Source: Nitrosospira multiformis (GTDB lineage Bacteria; Pseudomonadota; Gammaproteobacteria; Burkholderiales; Nitrosomonadaceae). From it: 41,471 bases of DNA. The notes beneath the pieces are model-generated. The model was given only the letters and a program-made list of their open reading frames with translations, was not told the DNA's origin and ran no database searches. The translations under genes were made by a program, and so were the position numbers. Of the stretch, positions 7,432 through 16,793 are shown one piece after another. Where the stretch lies: the NCBI RefSeq assembly GCF_003050865.1, contig NZ_QAOK01000026.1:1-41471 (forward strand). The letters run 5' to 3'. Each line of letters starts with the position of its first letter. Position 1 is the stretch's first letter.

Positions 7432-9537
7432 ATGAAAATCTGGCCAGGCACACCCTACCCCCTGGGTGCGACATACGATGGAGCGGGAACCAATTTCTCC
7501 CTGTTTTCCGAGGCGGCGGAACGCGTCGAACTGTGCCTGTTCGATGAAGCCGGTCGTGAAACCAGGGTGGATTTGCCCGAGGTGACAGGATACTGCTGGC
7601 ACGGCTACCTGCGTGGCGTAGAGCCTGGACAGCGTTATGGTTTTCGTGTGCATGGGCCGTGGGTCCCGGAGCAAGGCAATCGCTGCAATCCAGTGAAGCT
7701 GCTGCTCGATCCGTATGCAAAAGGGATCGATGGCGACGTTACCTGGGATGAAGCTGTATTCCCCTATCTTTTCGATGACCCCGATGCACGGAATGACAAG
7801 GATAGTGCGCCTTTCATGCCCCGCAGTATCGTTCATCAACCGTTTTTCGATTGGTCCGGCGATCGTCAACTCCAGCGTCCCTGGCACGAAACAGTCATTT
7901 ATGAGTTGCATGTCAAGGGCTTCACGGCACAACATCCGGACATACCCCCTGAACTGCGGGGCACTTATGCGGGTCTCGCACACTCCGCCTCCATCGAGTA
8001 TCTGAAACAGCTTGGGGTCACTGCTGTCGAGCTGCTTCCAGTGCACTACTTTGTGCAGGACAAACATCTCCTGGATCAGGGTTTGCGCAACTACTGGGGT
8101 TATAACTCCATTGCCTATTTTGCTCCCCATAGCGCCTACGCCGCAGACAAGCGTCCGGGGGCCGCGAGTGCCGAATTCAAGCAAATGGTCAAGGCTCTGC
8201 ATCAAGCCGACATAGAGGTTATCCTCGATGTGGTGTACAACCACACTGCGGAAGGCAACGATCTCGGGCCGGTGTTATGCCTGAAGGGAATCGACAACGC
8301 CTATTATTACCAGCTTATGGAGGATAGGCGTTACTACAGGGATTACACAGGCACAGGCAACTGCCTCAATATGAGGCAGCCGCATGTGCTGCAACTGATC
8401 ATGGATTCGCTTCGCTATTGGGTGCTGGAAATGCACGTCGATGGCTTCCGCTTCGATCTTGCATCCGCGCTCGCACGCGAACTGCATGAAGTGCAAATGC
8501 TGAATGCATTTTTCAACATTATCCAGCAGGATCCTGTTACAAATCAGGTCAAGCTGATCGCGGAACCCTGGGACCTGGGAGAAGGCGGTTACCAGGTGGG
8601 GAAATTCCCATCAGGCTGGTCTGAATGGAACGGCAAGTACCGGGATTGTATTCGCAATTTCTGGCGCACTCAGGAACCCACTTTAAGTGAATTCGCTTAT
8701 CGCTTTACCGGAAGCTCAGACCTTTACGAGGGGAATTCGCGTCATCCTTTTGCAAGCATCAATTTTGTCACCTCGCACGATGGTTTCACGCTGCGTGATC
8801 TGGTGTCTTACAACGAAAAACACAACCTCTCCAACGGCGAGGACAACAGGGACGGCACAGACGACAACCGTTCCTGGAATTGCGGTGTCGAGGGCCCTAC
8901 GGATGACACGGAAGTGCTTACGCTTCGCGCCCGGCAGCAGCGCAATTTCCTGGCCACCCTGATATTGTCACAGGGTGTGCCCATGTTGCTCGCAGGGGAT
9001 GAATCGGGTCGCACCCAGCAGGGAAACAATAATGCGTACTGCCAGGACAATGAAATTTCCTGGGTGGATTGGGGGAAGGTGGAGACCGGTCTACAGGAAT
9101 TCACCAGACGCCTCGTTCGCTTCCGTCATGATCACCCGGTCTTCCGCCGGCGACGGTGGTTTCAGGGACAACCCATCCACGGCGGGGGTCAGGACGATAT
9201 TGCGTGGTTCAATTACATGGGAGAACAGGCGAGCGAGGAATTATGGGGGAATGGGGGAATTCAAAGCCTGGGAATTTTTCTCAACGGAGACAGTTTCCCG
9301 AATCCCAATGCTCGAGGGGAGCCGGTGAAGGATGACAGCTTCTACCTGATTTTCAACGCGCATTTCGAGCCGATCGATTTCGTTCTGCCCCCGAACCATT
9401 GGGGGCTACGCTGGTTGAAAATACTCGACACCAACGAGGGCTGGGTAGAGAATGCAGCAGATAAGCGGGGGCTCGAAGCTGGATCCGCTTTGTCAGTCGC
9501 ACCCCGGTCACTGGTGCTTTTGCAGCGGCAGGCGTGA
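7432..9537 (+). CDS. glgX: Glycogen debranching enzyme GlgX (isoamylase type)
   Basis: The 701-residue enzyme hydrolyses alpha-1,6 branches of glycogen or limit dextrins, releasing linear maltodextrins. An N-terminal CBM48 domain (PLGATYDGAGTNFSLFS) is followed by a GH13 barrel. Catalytic residues are D342 (VDGFRFDLAS), E378 (LIAEPWDLG) and D450 (VTSHDGFTL). The EGGYQVGKFPSGWSEWNG motif is typical of GlgX/TreX. Length is normal. It converges on the MalQ-TreY gene with a 41-bp spacer and no obvious terminator. Its products are the substrates of the MalQ, TreY and TreZ activities encoded on the other strand. Confidence 0.96.
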   Translation: MKIWPGTPYPLGATYDGAGTNFSLFSEAAERVELCLFDEAGRETRVDLPEVTGYCWHGYLRGVEPGQRYGFRVHGPWVPEQGNRCNPVKLLLDPYAKGIDGDVTWDEAVFPYLFDDPDARNDKDSAPFMPRSIVHQPFFDWSGDRQLQRPWHETVIYELHVKGFTAQHPDIPPELRGTYAGLAHSASIEYLKQLGVTAVELLPVHYFVQDKHLLDQGLRNYWGYNSIAYFAPHSAYAADKRPGAASAEFKQMVKALHQADIEVILDVVYNHTAEGNDLGPVLCLKGIDNAYYYQLMEDRRYYRDYTGTGNCLNMRQPHVLQLIMDSLRYWVLEMHVDGFRFDLASALARELHEVQMLNAFFNIIQQDPVTNQVKLIAEPWDLGEGGYQVGKFPSGWSEWNGKYRDCIRNFWRTQEPTLSEFAYRFTGSSDLYEGNSRHPFASINFVTSHDGFTLRDLVSYNEKHNLSNGEDNRDGTDDNRSWNCGVEGPTDDTEVLTLRARQQRNFLATLILSQGVPMLLAGDESGRTQQGNNNAYCQDNEISWVDWGKVETGLQEFTRRLVRFRHDHPVFRRRRWFQGQPIHGGGQDDIAWFNYMGEQASEELWGNGGIQSLGIFLNGDSFPNPNARGEPVKDDSFYLIFNAHFEPIDFVLPPNHWGLRWLKILDTNEGWVENAADKRGLEAGSALSVAPRSLVLLQRQA

Positions 9538-9578
9538 AATTCTCTCATCCAGGATGAGCCTCTGCAAATATCCCCGCT

Positions 9579-12500
9579 TCAGCCAGTTGTCTGCTCGAAA
9601 GGGGATAGCAACGCATAAGGAAACGTCCCGAAAAGGTGAGCCAGCTCAAACCTCCTGCACGCCTCCCCCGTCCTCTGCACGGCAAGGATCTCGCCCGTCA
9701 ACACATTGATCCACTTCTCACGCAACTCGTCTGAAGGCAGTTCCACGCAGGTGTCGGTCCAGATGGATTTACCGACTGGGAACCTGTGTTGCTCTCCGAT
9801 GAGCCTGCCGAGCAATCGCGGTACAGCAACGACAATAATTTCATTTTCCCGACGCCGTGCAAACACGCATACATGGTCGCTACAATCCCCATGCGCTTTT
9901 AGCGGCAGGTAGTCTCCCTCGCGGAAAAGCTGTTCGTGCTCGCGGCGGAATGTAAGCGCTTTCCAGGTCAGATAGAGCTTGATCCCACCGTCCCGCAGGT
10001 TCTCCATCAGATGCTGGGTGCATGCGCCAGGGCCTTCTTCAGCATGCATCGAGCGGATAGCCTGCAAGGATCTGCGACGACCCGTGTAGTTCACAGGACG
10101 CCTGTTGTCCGGATCCACGAGGCTGAAATCCCAGGTTTCATTGCCCTGGTAGATGTCCGGTACTCCTGGTGACGTAAGTTTGAGTAGCACTTGTGACAAG
10201 CTATTGAAGGCGCCCGCCCATGCAACCCCCTGCTGGAAAGGCAAAAAATCGCGCAGGAACAGATTGGTGGGCTGCTCAGAGAGAAGTGCATGCACGAAGT
10301 CCTGCATTGCTGCCTCATATTCGCTATCAGGGTTGATCCAGGAGCTGCTCACCTTTGCTTCTCGCGCGGCCTTGCGCATATAGGCAACTACGCGGTCGGA
10401 CAGCGCTGCCAATTCCTCGCCGTGCGGTATGTCGAAAGGCCATATGCCCAGCAATATCTGGTATAGCAGGTACTCATCATTCCGGCTCGGCGCATAAATG
10501 TTGCCCAACTCCCGGCGGCTGCTGCGATTGAGCCTGTGCCATCGTTTAAGAGCCCGTGCCCACTGATCGGGTATTTCGGAGAGAACACTTATGCGCGCCC
10601 GTACATCTTCCGACCGCTTGCTGTCGTGACTTGAAGTGGACAGCATGGCATGCGGCCAATGGCTCGCTCGCTCCTGATTTTCCCGGTGAAAGGCTGCGAG
10701 CGACACGCCGAACCGTTGCGGCTCGTTGCCGACCTCGTTGAGCGATACCAGACGGTTATACTGGTAGAAGGTCGTGTCCTCCATTGCCTTGGCCATTACC
10801 GGGCTGGTGTACTGTTGAAACTTCATGGCGAAGGCACATATGGCGTTTTTGTATGCTTCGCTTTGACCCCTGGCGTGCCGACCCAGCAACACCTCCCGCA
10901 CGAAATCGAAGATAGTGGTGTCAACTGCCTGGCTGCGCTTCTTGGCTACCTCAACCGCCCAGTCGACGTAGCGGACATCATCAGCGGAACTTTCGCAATT
11001 GGATACATAAGTACGATAGACAGGAAAGTTGGCGACAACCTGGGCGAGAGCACTGCGCTGGCTGTTGAAGGTAAAATCGCACGTGCGGCGATCACCTTTG
11101 GCAATACGTGCCAATTGTATAGCCAGCACCTGAAGCTCACCTACCAGCGCGCTTTCCATGATCAAGTGTTTGTTCGTTCGTATCATTGCGCCGAGATCCA
11201 AACGTGTCCGAATAAAGCGCTCATAAATACGGGTGAAATGGTCGGCAGCGCCAGTGTCGACAAAAAGGCCGGAGCAAACCCCGGCAAAGTTGTATCCGGT
11301 AGTGCCGTGGATGGGCCAGCTCTTCGGAAGATGTTCATGGGAGGCGAGTATTTTCTCCGCCACGATGTAGAGCGGCTTGGCTCCCTCCTTCATCGTTCCC
11401 GGAAACAATGCTGCGGCGGCCATTGCCTGCAGACGCTCGAAGTATTCCTTGGGCGCGTACAAGCCATCCGGATGATCGATGCGTAAGCCGCTCACATACC
11501 CGCGCGCGATCAGTTCGCGAACCAGGTGGTGCGTGCTTTCGAACACTTCCGAGTTGTCCATGCGCAGCGCCGCCAGATCGTTGATATCGAAGAAGCGGCG
11601 GTAATTGATCTCGTCCGCCGCAGCGCGCCAGAAAGCCAGGCGATAGGCTTGGACGTCCAGCAGTTCATGTAGCAGATCGAAATTCCTGGGTTGCTCCGGT
11701 GCATCACCGTTGAATATGGTGATATTTTCCTGGACGAACTGGGCAATATCGGCGCTCTTCACGTACAGTGAAGCCAGATGGCGCTTGTGTATCTCCTTGT
11801 CGCGCGCTCGTTCGGTGATCGCATCGGGGGAAACGCGGTCGCGCAGTGGCAGATGGTTAAACGCCGTGACCAGGGACTGGAGTTCCAGAAACTCCGGGTG
11901 CTGCTCCCCCAGTCGCATCTCAAGCCGTCTCAGATCGTGACCAAGAATACGGGGATATTCACGCGGGTCTACAGGAAACCGGTGCTCATGATAAAAAACA
12001 CTGAAGGAGCCTTGTTCGGTGTCGAACGCGAGTTTGAGCTCGCCGTTCTCCAGAATCGTGCCATAGTGATCGCCTAGAACAGGTAGCAGCACCTGGCCCG
12101 GCAGGTGCTCTCCCATCACATACCAGTCAATGTCAAAATAGCTGGCAAAGCGGGACGCCGGACCATTTTCCAGTACATCCAGCCACCATTGGTTATCAGC
12201 GCCAGTGATGCACATGTGATTGGGCACCACATCCATGATCTGGCTCATTCCATGACGTTTCAAGGCAGCAGCAAACCGTTCGAAGTCCCGGGCGCTCGTG
12301 ATCTCCGGATTGAGCCTGCCATGGTCGGTTACGTCATAGCCATGGGCGCTGTCAGGGCGCGCTTTGAGGAGAGGCGAAAGATAGCAATGACTGATACCCA
12401 GCTCATCCAGGTACGGGACCAGTTCCGTTGCCTGCCTCAGATTGAAGTCCCGATTCAATTGCAAGCGGTAAGTTGCCCGTGGAATCTGCGCTTGTACATC

Positions 12501-14762
12501 CTGCGCAACCTCACCCTCTGAGGAGGTGGACGCTTGCGATAAGGGACGCTCCCGGCGCAATGCCAGCATTATCCCATGCAGCCAGGCGCTTCCCTGCCAC
12601 TCCTCCAGATTGAGGGGCAGTTTGAGACGCCAGGAGGGGTAAGCGCCTCCTGGCGCACCGGGCAGATTCGGTTGCTCAAGGACCCCGAAGCCATCTTCGA
12701 GTTGCAGCAGCAGAAGTTTCGACGGTGCACGGGCCAGATAGGTGTACACTGCTGCCGCGAGTTCCGCCGTCATTTCCGGGAAGCCGACCTGATGAAGCCC
12801 GCCTCTCGACGGCAATACGCCTTCACTCTCCAATGCCACCAGAAGCTGTGCGCGGTCAGCCGCGCGCTCCACGATTTGCCTGTTCCGCATCTCATCCTCG
12901 GGAAACAGATTGTGACGGTCGCGCAAATCAATATCGAGTCCCTGCCAGAATCCCGCCAGGGTCGGAAGGTCGTGGGTTGTTACTGCCACTACGGCATTTG
13001 CCGGGTACTCCTGCGGCGACTTCAACTGCCCGTCGTGGCGCCGCTCGAAATATAACAATCGTGTGGACATCACGTTTGCGGGATGCAAAGCTTCGCGTAC
13101 TTCCGGTGGTACTGTCCCTAAATCTTCACCTACCACCAGGCAGCGGTTGCGCTGGCTCTCCAGTGCCAGAATGCTCAGCATATCTTCAAAGGGATAGCGT
13201 ATATACGCGCCCTCCGTTGCGGGCAGCCCGCGCACGACCCAGAACAGGCGGCGCAGGCCCATTACGTGATCTATGCGCAGCGAGCCACTGTCCCGCATGT
13301 TGGCGCGCAGAACTTCAATGAAAGGTGCATAAGCGGATGCAGTGAGCTGATGAGGAATCCAGGGCGGCAGGCCCCAGTTCTGCCCCAGGCGGTTGAAGTC
13401 ATCGGGTGGCGCCCCTGCACTGGCTTCAAGTGCGTAAAGTTCACGGCGGGACCACGTTGCCCCACCACCTTCCGCTACGCCGATCGCCAGATCGAACATT
13501 AAACCAATGTTGAGACCCACTTCCCATGAGCGTGTGCCGACCGCTCCCAGTTGCAGGGAAACCTGCCACTGAAGGTATTCGAAATATTCTACATGATCGA
13601 GATGGGCCTCGCAGAATGCAGCTACCTCCGGAGCTGCAGGATCACGGTATGCCTCGGGCCATACGCGCCACCCCCATACAGAGCTGTCCCCTGCCCGAAA
13701 ATATTCCTGAAGCGCCTCGAACAGCGCCTGCTTGCGAAGAATTTCGCCGTGCTCTGCCTGGAAAGCACGAAAAGCACGCGCACGACCAGTATTTTGCGCC
13801 AGATGGGTACTACGGAAATGCCGGTACAGGCAGACGAGGACTTCCGATTTCGCCTCCGCAACACTTCTATAATCCACCTGTTCGGTAGCACGAAGCGCAC
13901 GCAGCCGCGCCTGGAATTCCGGCGCGAGCACTATGGAGCGTGCTTCCTCGCATCCCGCAAATTCGGGTATGGCTTCCACATCCAGGTAAAGCGGGTTGAA
14001 CCAGGTGCGGCTGGAGGGACTGTAGGGACTGGTGTGTTCCGGAGCATCGGGAAATAACGCATGAAGCGGGTTGAGCAGCAGCGTGCTTCCCCCCGCACTG
14101 GCATAGAATTCGACTAGGCGCCGAAGATCGCTGAAATCCCCGATGCCATAATTGCGCTGGGAACGAATACCATATAACTGGAGGGCGGGACCCCACACCC
14201 GCCTCTCACCTTCGATACCTGGCGGCCAATAACAAATGGCAGGAGCCACAATAAACGGCATTTCAGCCAGAGCGAGGCCATCGCTCTTTTCGATGGAAAG
14301 CCGGTGGTACCCTGGTTCCACAGGGAGATCCAGCACCAGAATTCGCCGCACGAATTCCTGGGCGCCGGGATCATCGAAACTGCCGGGAGAGGTGAAGCGA
14401 TAACGCTCGACCTCTTCCAGGCCGTCAGGAATAAATTCGTCGTGGTCTTCGGCCCCGGATTCCCTGTACAAGCGCCAGCGATGGGTCCCCTTGCCCTCGG
14501 CGGCCGGTAGCGAGACTGCAATGCGATAGGGTCGCATCCACTCCCGCACCACTTGTACGGGCGGCAGCACATGCTCCCATTTGCGCCTTATAAAAGTATG
14601 CAGGGACGCTGAAATTTCCTCTTCCGTGGCCGTTGCAACCCCCATTGCCCCGAGTAGAGCGCGCTTTGCGTCCTCCGAAGTGTGGCGGGTATTTCCCCAG
14701 ATATCGCTGTAGCAGGGGAGCACGCCATATAATTCGCACAGCTGGTCAAGCGGATTGCTCAT
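9579..14762 (-). CDS. malQ-treY: Fused 4-alpha-glucanotransferase / malto-oligosyltrehalose synthase (MalQ-TreY)
   Basis: One unbroken frame of 1727 residues joins two GH enzymes. Residues 1 to about 735 are MalQ (GH77), which transfers alpha-1,4-glucan chains; its catalytic residues are D498 (SLRIDHVMG), E546 (VVGEDLGTVPPEV) and D598 (TTHDLPTLAGFW). After a low-complexity linker (SQASTSSEGEVAQDVQ, about 742-757), residues ~760-1727 are TreY (GH13), which turns the reducing end of a maltodextrin into a trehalosyl unit; D1096 (GLRIDHPDGL) and E1136 (YIVAEKILA) are its nucleophile and acid/base, and TSSHDSKRSEDVRARI is the third site. Both halves are full length, so both should be active. The start has GGGAGAAG 2 bp upstream. 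It is the last gene of the treS-treZ-malQ/treY operon, 54 bp after treZ. Confidence 0.95.
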   Translation of the reverse strand: MSNPLDQLCELYGVLPCYSDIWGNTRHTSEDAKRALLGAMGVATATEEEISASLHTFIRRKWEHVLPPVQVVREWMRPYRIAVSLPAAEGKGTHRWRLYRESGAEDHDEFIPDGLEEVERYRFTSPGSFDDPGAQEFVRRILVLDLPVEPGYHRLSIEKSDGLALAEMPFIVAPAICYWPPGIEGERRVWGPALQLYGIRSQRNYGIGDFSDLRRLVEFYASAGGSTLLLNPLHALFPDAPEHTSPYSPSSRTWFNPLYLDVEAIPEFAGCEEARSIVLAPEFQARLRALRATEQVDYRSVAEAKSEVLVCLYRHFRSTHLAQNTGRARAFRAFQAEHGEILRKQALFEALQEYFRAGDSSVWGWRVWPEAYRDPAAPEVAAFCEAHLDHVEYFEYLQWQVSLQLGAVGTRSWEVGLNIGLMFDLAIGVAEGGGATWSRRELYALEASAGAPPDDFNRLGQNWGLPPWIPHQLTASAYAPFIEVLRANMRDSGSLRIDHVMGLRRLFWVVRGLPATEGAYIRYPFEDMLSILALESQRNRCLVVGEDLGTVPPEVREALHPANVMSTRLLYFERRHDGQLKSPQEYPANAVVAVTTHDLPTLAGFWQGLDIDLRDRHNLFPEDEMRNRQIVERAADRAQLLVALESEGVLPSRGGLHQVGFPEMTAELAAAVYTYLARAPSKLLLLQLEDGFGVLEQPNLPGAPGGAYPSWRLKLPLNLEEWQGSAWLHGIMLALRRERPLSQASTSSEGEVAQDVQAQIPRATYRLQLNRDFNLRQATELVPYLDELGISHCYLSPLLKARPDSAHGYDVTDHGRLNPEITSARDFERFAAALKRHGMSQIMDVVPNHMCITGADNQWWLDVLENGPASRFASYFDIDWYVMGEHLPGQVLLPVLGDHYGTILENGELKLAFDTEQGSFSVFYHEHRFPVDPREYPRILGHDLRRLEMRLGEQHPEFLELQSLVTAFNHLPLRDRVSPDAITERARDKEIHKRHLASLYVKSADIAQFVQENITIFNGDAPEQPRNFDLLHELLDVQAYRLAFWRAAADEINYRRFFDINDLAALRMDNSEVFESTHHLVRELIARGYVSGLRIDHPDGLYAPKEYFERLQAMAAAALFPGTMKEGAKPLYIVAEKILASHEHLPKSWPIHGTTGYNFAGVCSGLFVDTGAADHFTRIYERFIRTRLDLGAMIRTNKHLIMESALVGELQVLAIQLARIAKGDRRTCDFTFNSQRSALAQVVANFPVYRTYVSNCESSADDVRYVDWAVEVAKKRSQAVDTTIFDFVREVLLGRHARGQSEAYKNAICAFAMKFQQYTSPVMAKAMEDTTFYQYNRLVSLNEVGNEPQRFGVSLAAFHRENQERASHWPHAMLSTSSHDSKRSEDVRARISVLSEIPDQWARALKRWHRLNRSSRRELGNIYAPSRNDEYLLYQILLGIWPFDIPHGEELAALSDRVVAYMRKAAREAKVSSSWINPDSEYEAAMQDFVHALLSEQPTNLFLRDFLPFQQGVAWAGAFNSLSQVLLKLTSPGVPDIYQGNETWDFSLVDPDNRRPVNYTGRRRSLQAIRSMHAEEGPGACTQHLMENLRDGGIKLYLTWKALTFRREHEQLFREGDYLPLKAHGDCSDHVCVFARRRENEIIVVAVPRLLGRLIGEQHRFPVGKSIWTDTCVELPSDELREKWINVLTGEILAVQRTGEACRRFELAHLFGTFPYALLSPFEQTTG

Positions 14763-14816
14763 GCTTCTCCCTCGATATTCCCTTGTGCTTTCTCTTCATT
14801 TCAGCTTCGGTGGTTG

Positions 14817-16772
14817 TTACCAGGTAAAACTGCTTTTACTTTTATCGGCAACCGATTCGAGCATCCAAACTACCGAACGAGGCGCCAGGATACTTTTCGG
14901 CAGGATACTTTTCGGCAGGGTACTTTTCGGCAGGGTACTTTTCGCCAGGGTACTTTTCGTTGCGCGGGGAGATATTGGTATTGCACCTGGGGATGCAAAC
15001 ACGATCTGCCCGGCAGACTCGGGAGCCGCCACGCTCGCATCGGAAAAGTTCGCCAATAGGCGTAAAGTGGAATTGTCCCCCAATTGCCAGCAGACCCGCA
15101 GGCACTCGGACGCGAATACCTCAAAATGAGCCGAATTACCCTTCATTCCGCGAAGACGCGGCACGATAATTTCCCTACGAAGTTTCATCAGGCTGCGGTA
15201 ATACTCCAGCCAGACAAGGTGCGCTTCATCGTTGAGTGAATCCCAGTCGATTTTCGAGATAAGAAAAGTCTGAACAGCATTCGGATCAGGTATTGCTGTC
15301 TCGGCCATGCCTTGCCCAAAATGCGCAAAGCGGGAGAATTCCCTGCGTCGGCCCTGCGTCACGGCTTCGCGCAGATCCCCTCCGAAGTCGCAAAAAAACA
15401 GGAAAGGCGATTTTGCGGCAAATTCCTCGCCCATGAACAGCATGGGAATGCTGGGCGCCAATAAATAGATGGCTGCCACCGCGCGTATCAACGCGTCTTC
15501 CCCAATATGGGAAATACGCTCGCCGAACGCACGGTTGCCTGCCTGATCATGGGATTGCAGAAAGGAAATGAAAGCCTGGGGCGGCAGATGAATGCTCGCC
15601 TCTCCACGCGCCGTATCATCGCGATAAGCGGATATCTCTCCCTGATAGGCAAATCCTTCCGTCAGGCAGCGTCCGAGGTGACGTACCGGGTTGTCGGCAT
15701 AGTCCGTATAGTATCCATCGTTCTCCTGCGTGGAGAGCACATGCAGGGCGTGATGAATATCGTCATTCCACTGGGCGTCGTACCAGCCGTTTTTCAGGTA
15801 ACGAGCATTGTTGGCATCGTTTTCCAGGATCAGGTGCACGTGGCGCTCTGCATCGACCTCAGCACGTACACGCTCCGCGATCTCGATAAGGATGTGCGGG
15901 CTGGAATGGTCGATGATTGCATGTACCGCATCAAGCCGCAGGCCATCGAAGTGATACTCTTGCAGCCAATACAACGCGTTGTGGATGAAGAAATTGCGTA
16001 CCTCCTGACTTGCGGGGCCGTCGAAATTTATTGCCGCGCCCCATGGAGTGTGATGGCGCTCGGTAAAGAATTCTTTCGCATAAAGGTGAAGATAGTTTCC
16101 TTCCGGCCCGAAGTGATTGTAGACGACATCGAGCAGAACCATGATGCCCCGTTCATGTGCAGCCTGAACCAGTTCCTTAAGATCCTCCGGGCGTCCGTAA
16201 CGGCTATCCGGCGCGTAAAGCAGGACTCCGTCATAGCCCCAGTTTCGCGAACCCGGAAAATCGGCAACCGGCATGAGCTCGATGACGGTCACGCCGAGTT
16301 CGGCCAGATAGTCGAGCCGTTGGGAAACGCCCTTGAAAGTACCTTCGGGTGAGAAGGTGCCTACGTGCAATTCATAAATTACCGCTTCTTCCCATGGTCG
16401 TCCATGCCATTTCGCATCCCGCCAGGCGAAAGCCGAAGGATCGATCACCTCACTTAAACCATGCACATCATCCGGATTGAAGCGCGAAGCGGGATCGGGA
16501 ACGCGGACACCGTTCACGTCAAACCCGTAGCGCATCCCTGCGCCTGCTTCCGCCACAATCGATTCGAACCATCCTCCTGCGCGAGGAGTCATGGGAAGTA
16601 CCAGTTCGTGCTCATTCGTGCGTCCATCGGCAAGGCACAATCCCACCTGCTTGCAACCCGGCGCCCAAAGACGAAAGCTTACTCCGCCATCCGTAATTTG
16701 CGCGCCGTATGGCATCTGATGGGGCATCTCATGAAGCATCTCATGGGGCATCTGATGGATTCTTGTCGGCAC
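14817..16772 (-). CDS. treZ: Malto-oligosyltrehalose trehalohydrolase TreZ
   Basis: The 651-residue GH13 enzyme releases trehalose from the trehalosyl end made by TreY. A CBM48-like N-terminal domain (GVSFRLWAPGCKQVGL) precedes the barrel; catalytic residues are D281 (FDGLRLDAVHAI), E317 (LILENDANNARYL) and D409 (LQSHDQAGNRAFGERI). Two oddities flank this normal core. The N-terminus carries a His/Met-rich tract encoded by four 12-bp repeats (16711-16758), and the last beta domain carries a K-S-[T/I]-L-[P/A] tract encoded by five 15-bp repeats (14887-14961), inserted just before the conserved RSVVWML strand. The start is GTG with AGGGGAAG 4 bp upstream. It lies 21 bp after treS and 54 bp before malQ-treY, so all three are one operon. 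Confidence 0.95.
   Translation of the reverse strand: MPTRIHQMPHEMLHEMPHQMPYGAQITDGGVSFRLWAPGCKQVGLCLADGRTNEHELVLPMTPRAGGWFESIVAEAGAGMRYGFDVNGVRVPDPASRFNPDDVHGLSEVIDPSAFAWRDAKWHGRPWEEAVIYELHVGTFSPEGTFKGVSQRLDYLAELGVTVIELMPVADFPGSRNWGYDGVLLYAPDSRYGRPEDLKELVQAAHERGIMVLLDVVYNHFGPEGNYLHLYAKEFFTERHHTPWGAAINFDGPASQEVRNFFIHNALYWLQEYHFDGLRLDAVHAIIDHSSPHILIEIAERVRAEVDAERHVHLILENDANNARYLKNGWYDAQWNDDIHHALHVLSTQENDGYYTDYADNPVRHLGRCLTEGFAYQGEISAYRDDTARGEASIHLPPQAFISFLQSHDQAGNRAFGERISHIGEDALIRAVAAIYLLAPSIPMLFMGEEFAAKSPFLFFCDFGGDLREAVTQGRRREFSRFAHFGQGMAETAIPDPNAVQTFLISKIDWDSLNDEAHLVWLEYYRSLMKLRREIIVPRLRGMKGNSAHFEVFASECLRVCWQLGDNSTLRLLANFSDASVAAPESAGQIVFASPGAIPISPRATKSTLAKSTLPKSTLPKSILPKSILAPRSVVWMLESVADKSKSSFTW
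14887..14961. repeat. Five 15-bp tandem repeats inside treZ (3' part)
   Basis: The unit on the + strand is agg(a/g)tacttttcggc, in five near-identical copies. Being a multiple of 3, it keeps the treZ frame and encodes K-S-[T/I]-L-[P/A] five times. Copy number could change without breaking the gene. Confidence 0.95.
16711..16758. repeat. Four 12-bp tandem repeats inside treZ (5' part)
   Basis: The unit ggcatct(g/c)atgg occurs four times on the + strand with few differences. It encodes H-[E/Q]-M-[P/L] repeats in the TreZ N-terminus. Confidence 0.9.
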
Positions 16773-16793
16773 GTCTTCCCCTCTTCACCTGTT

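Noticed and set aside
7231-8244. 337-codon minus-strand frame opposite glgX
   Set aside because: Shadow of the glgX coding strand; its sequence shows no protein family features.
9538-9578. Possible bidirectional terminator between glgX and malQ-treY
   Set aside because: Only a 6-bp stem (TCATCC/GGATGA) with no T-run.
10650-11486. 278-codon plus-strand frame inside malQ-treY
   Set aside because: Shadow of the TreY coding strand.
14842-15124. Alternative repeat-encoded proteins in other frames over the 15-bp array (EKYPAEKYPA, RKVPCRKVPC)
   Set aside because: Products of the in-frame repeat read in other frames; TreZ accounts for the coding strand.
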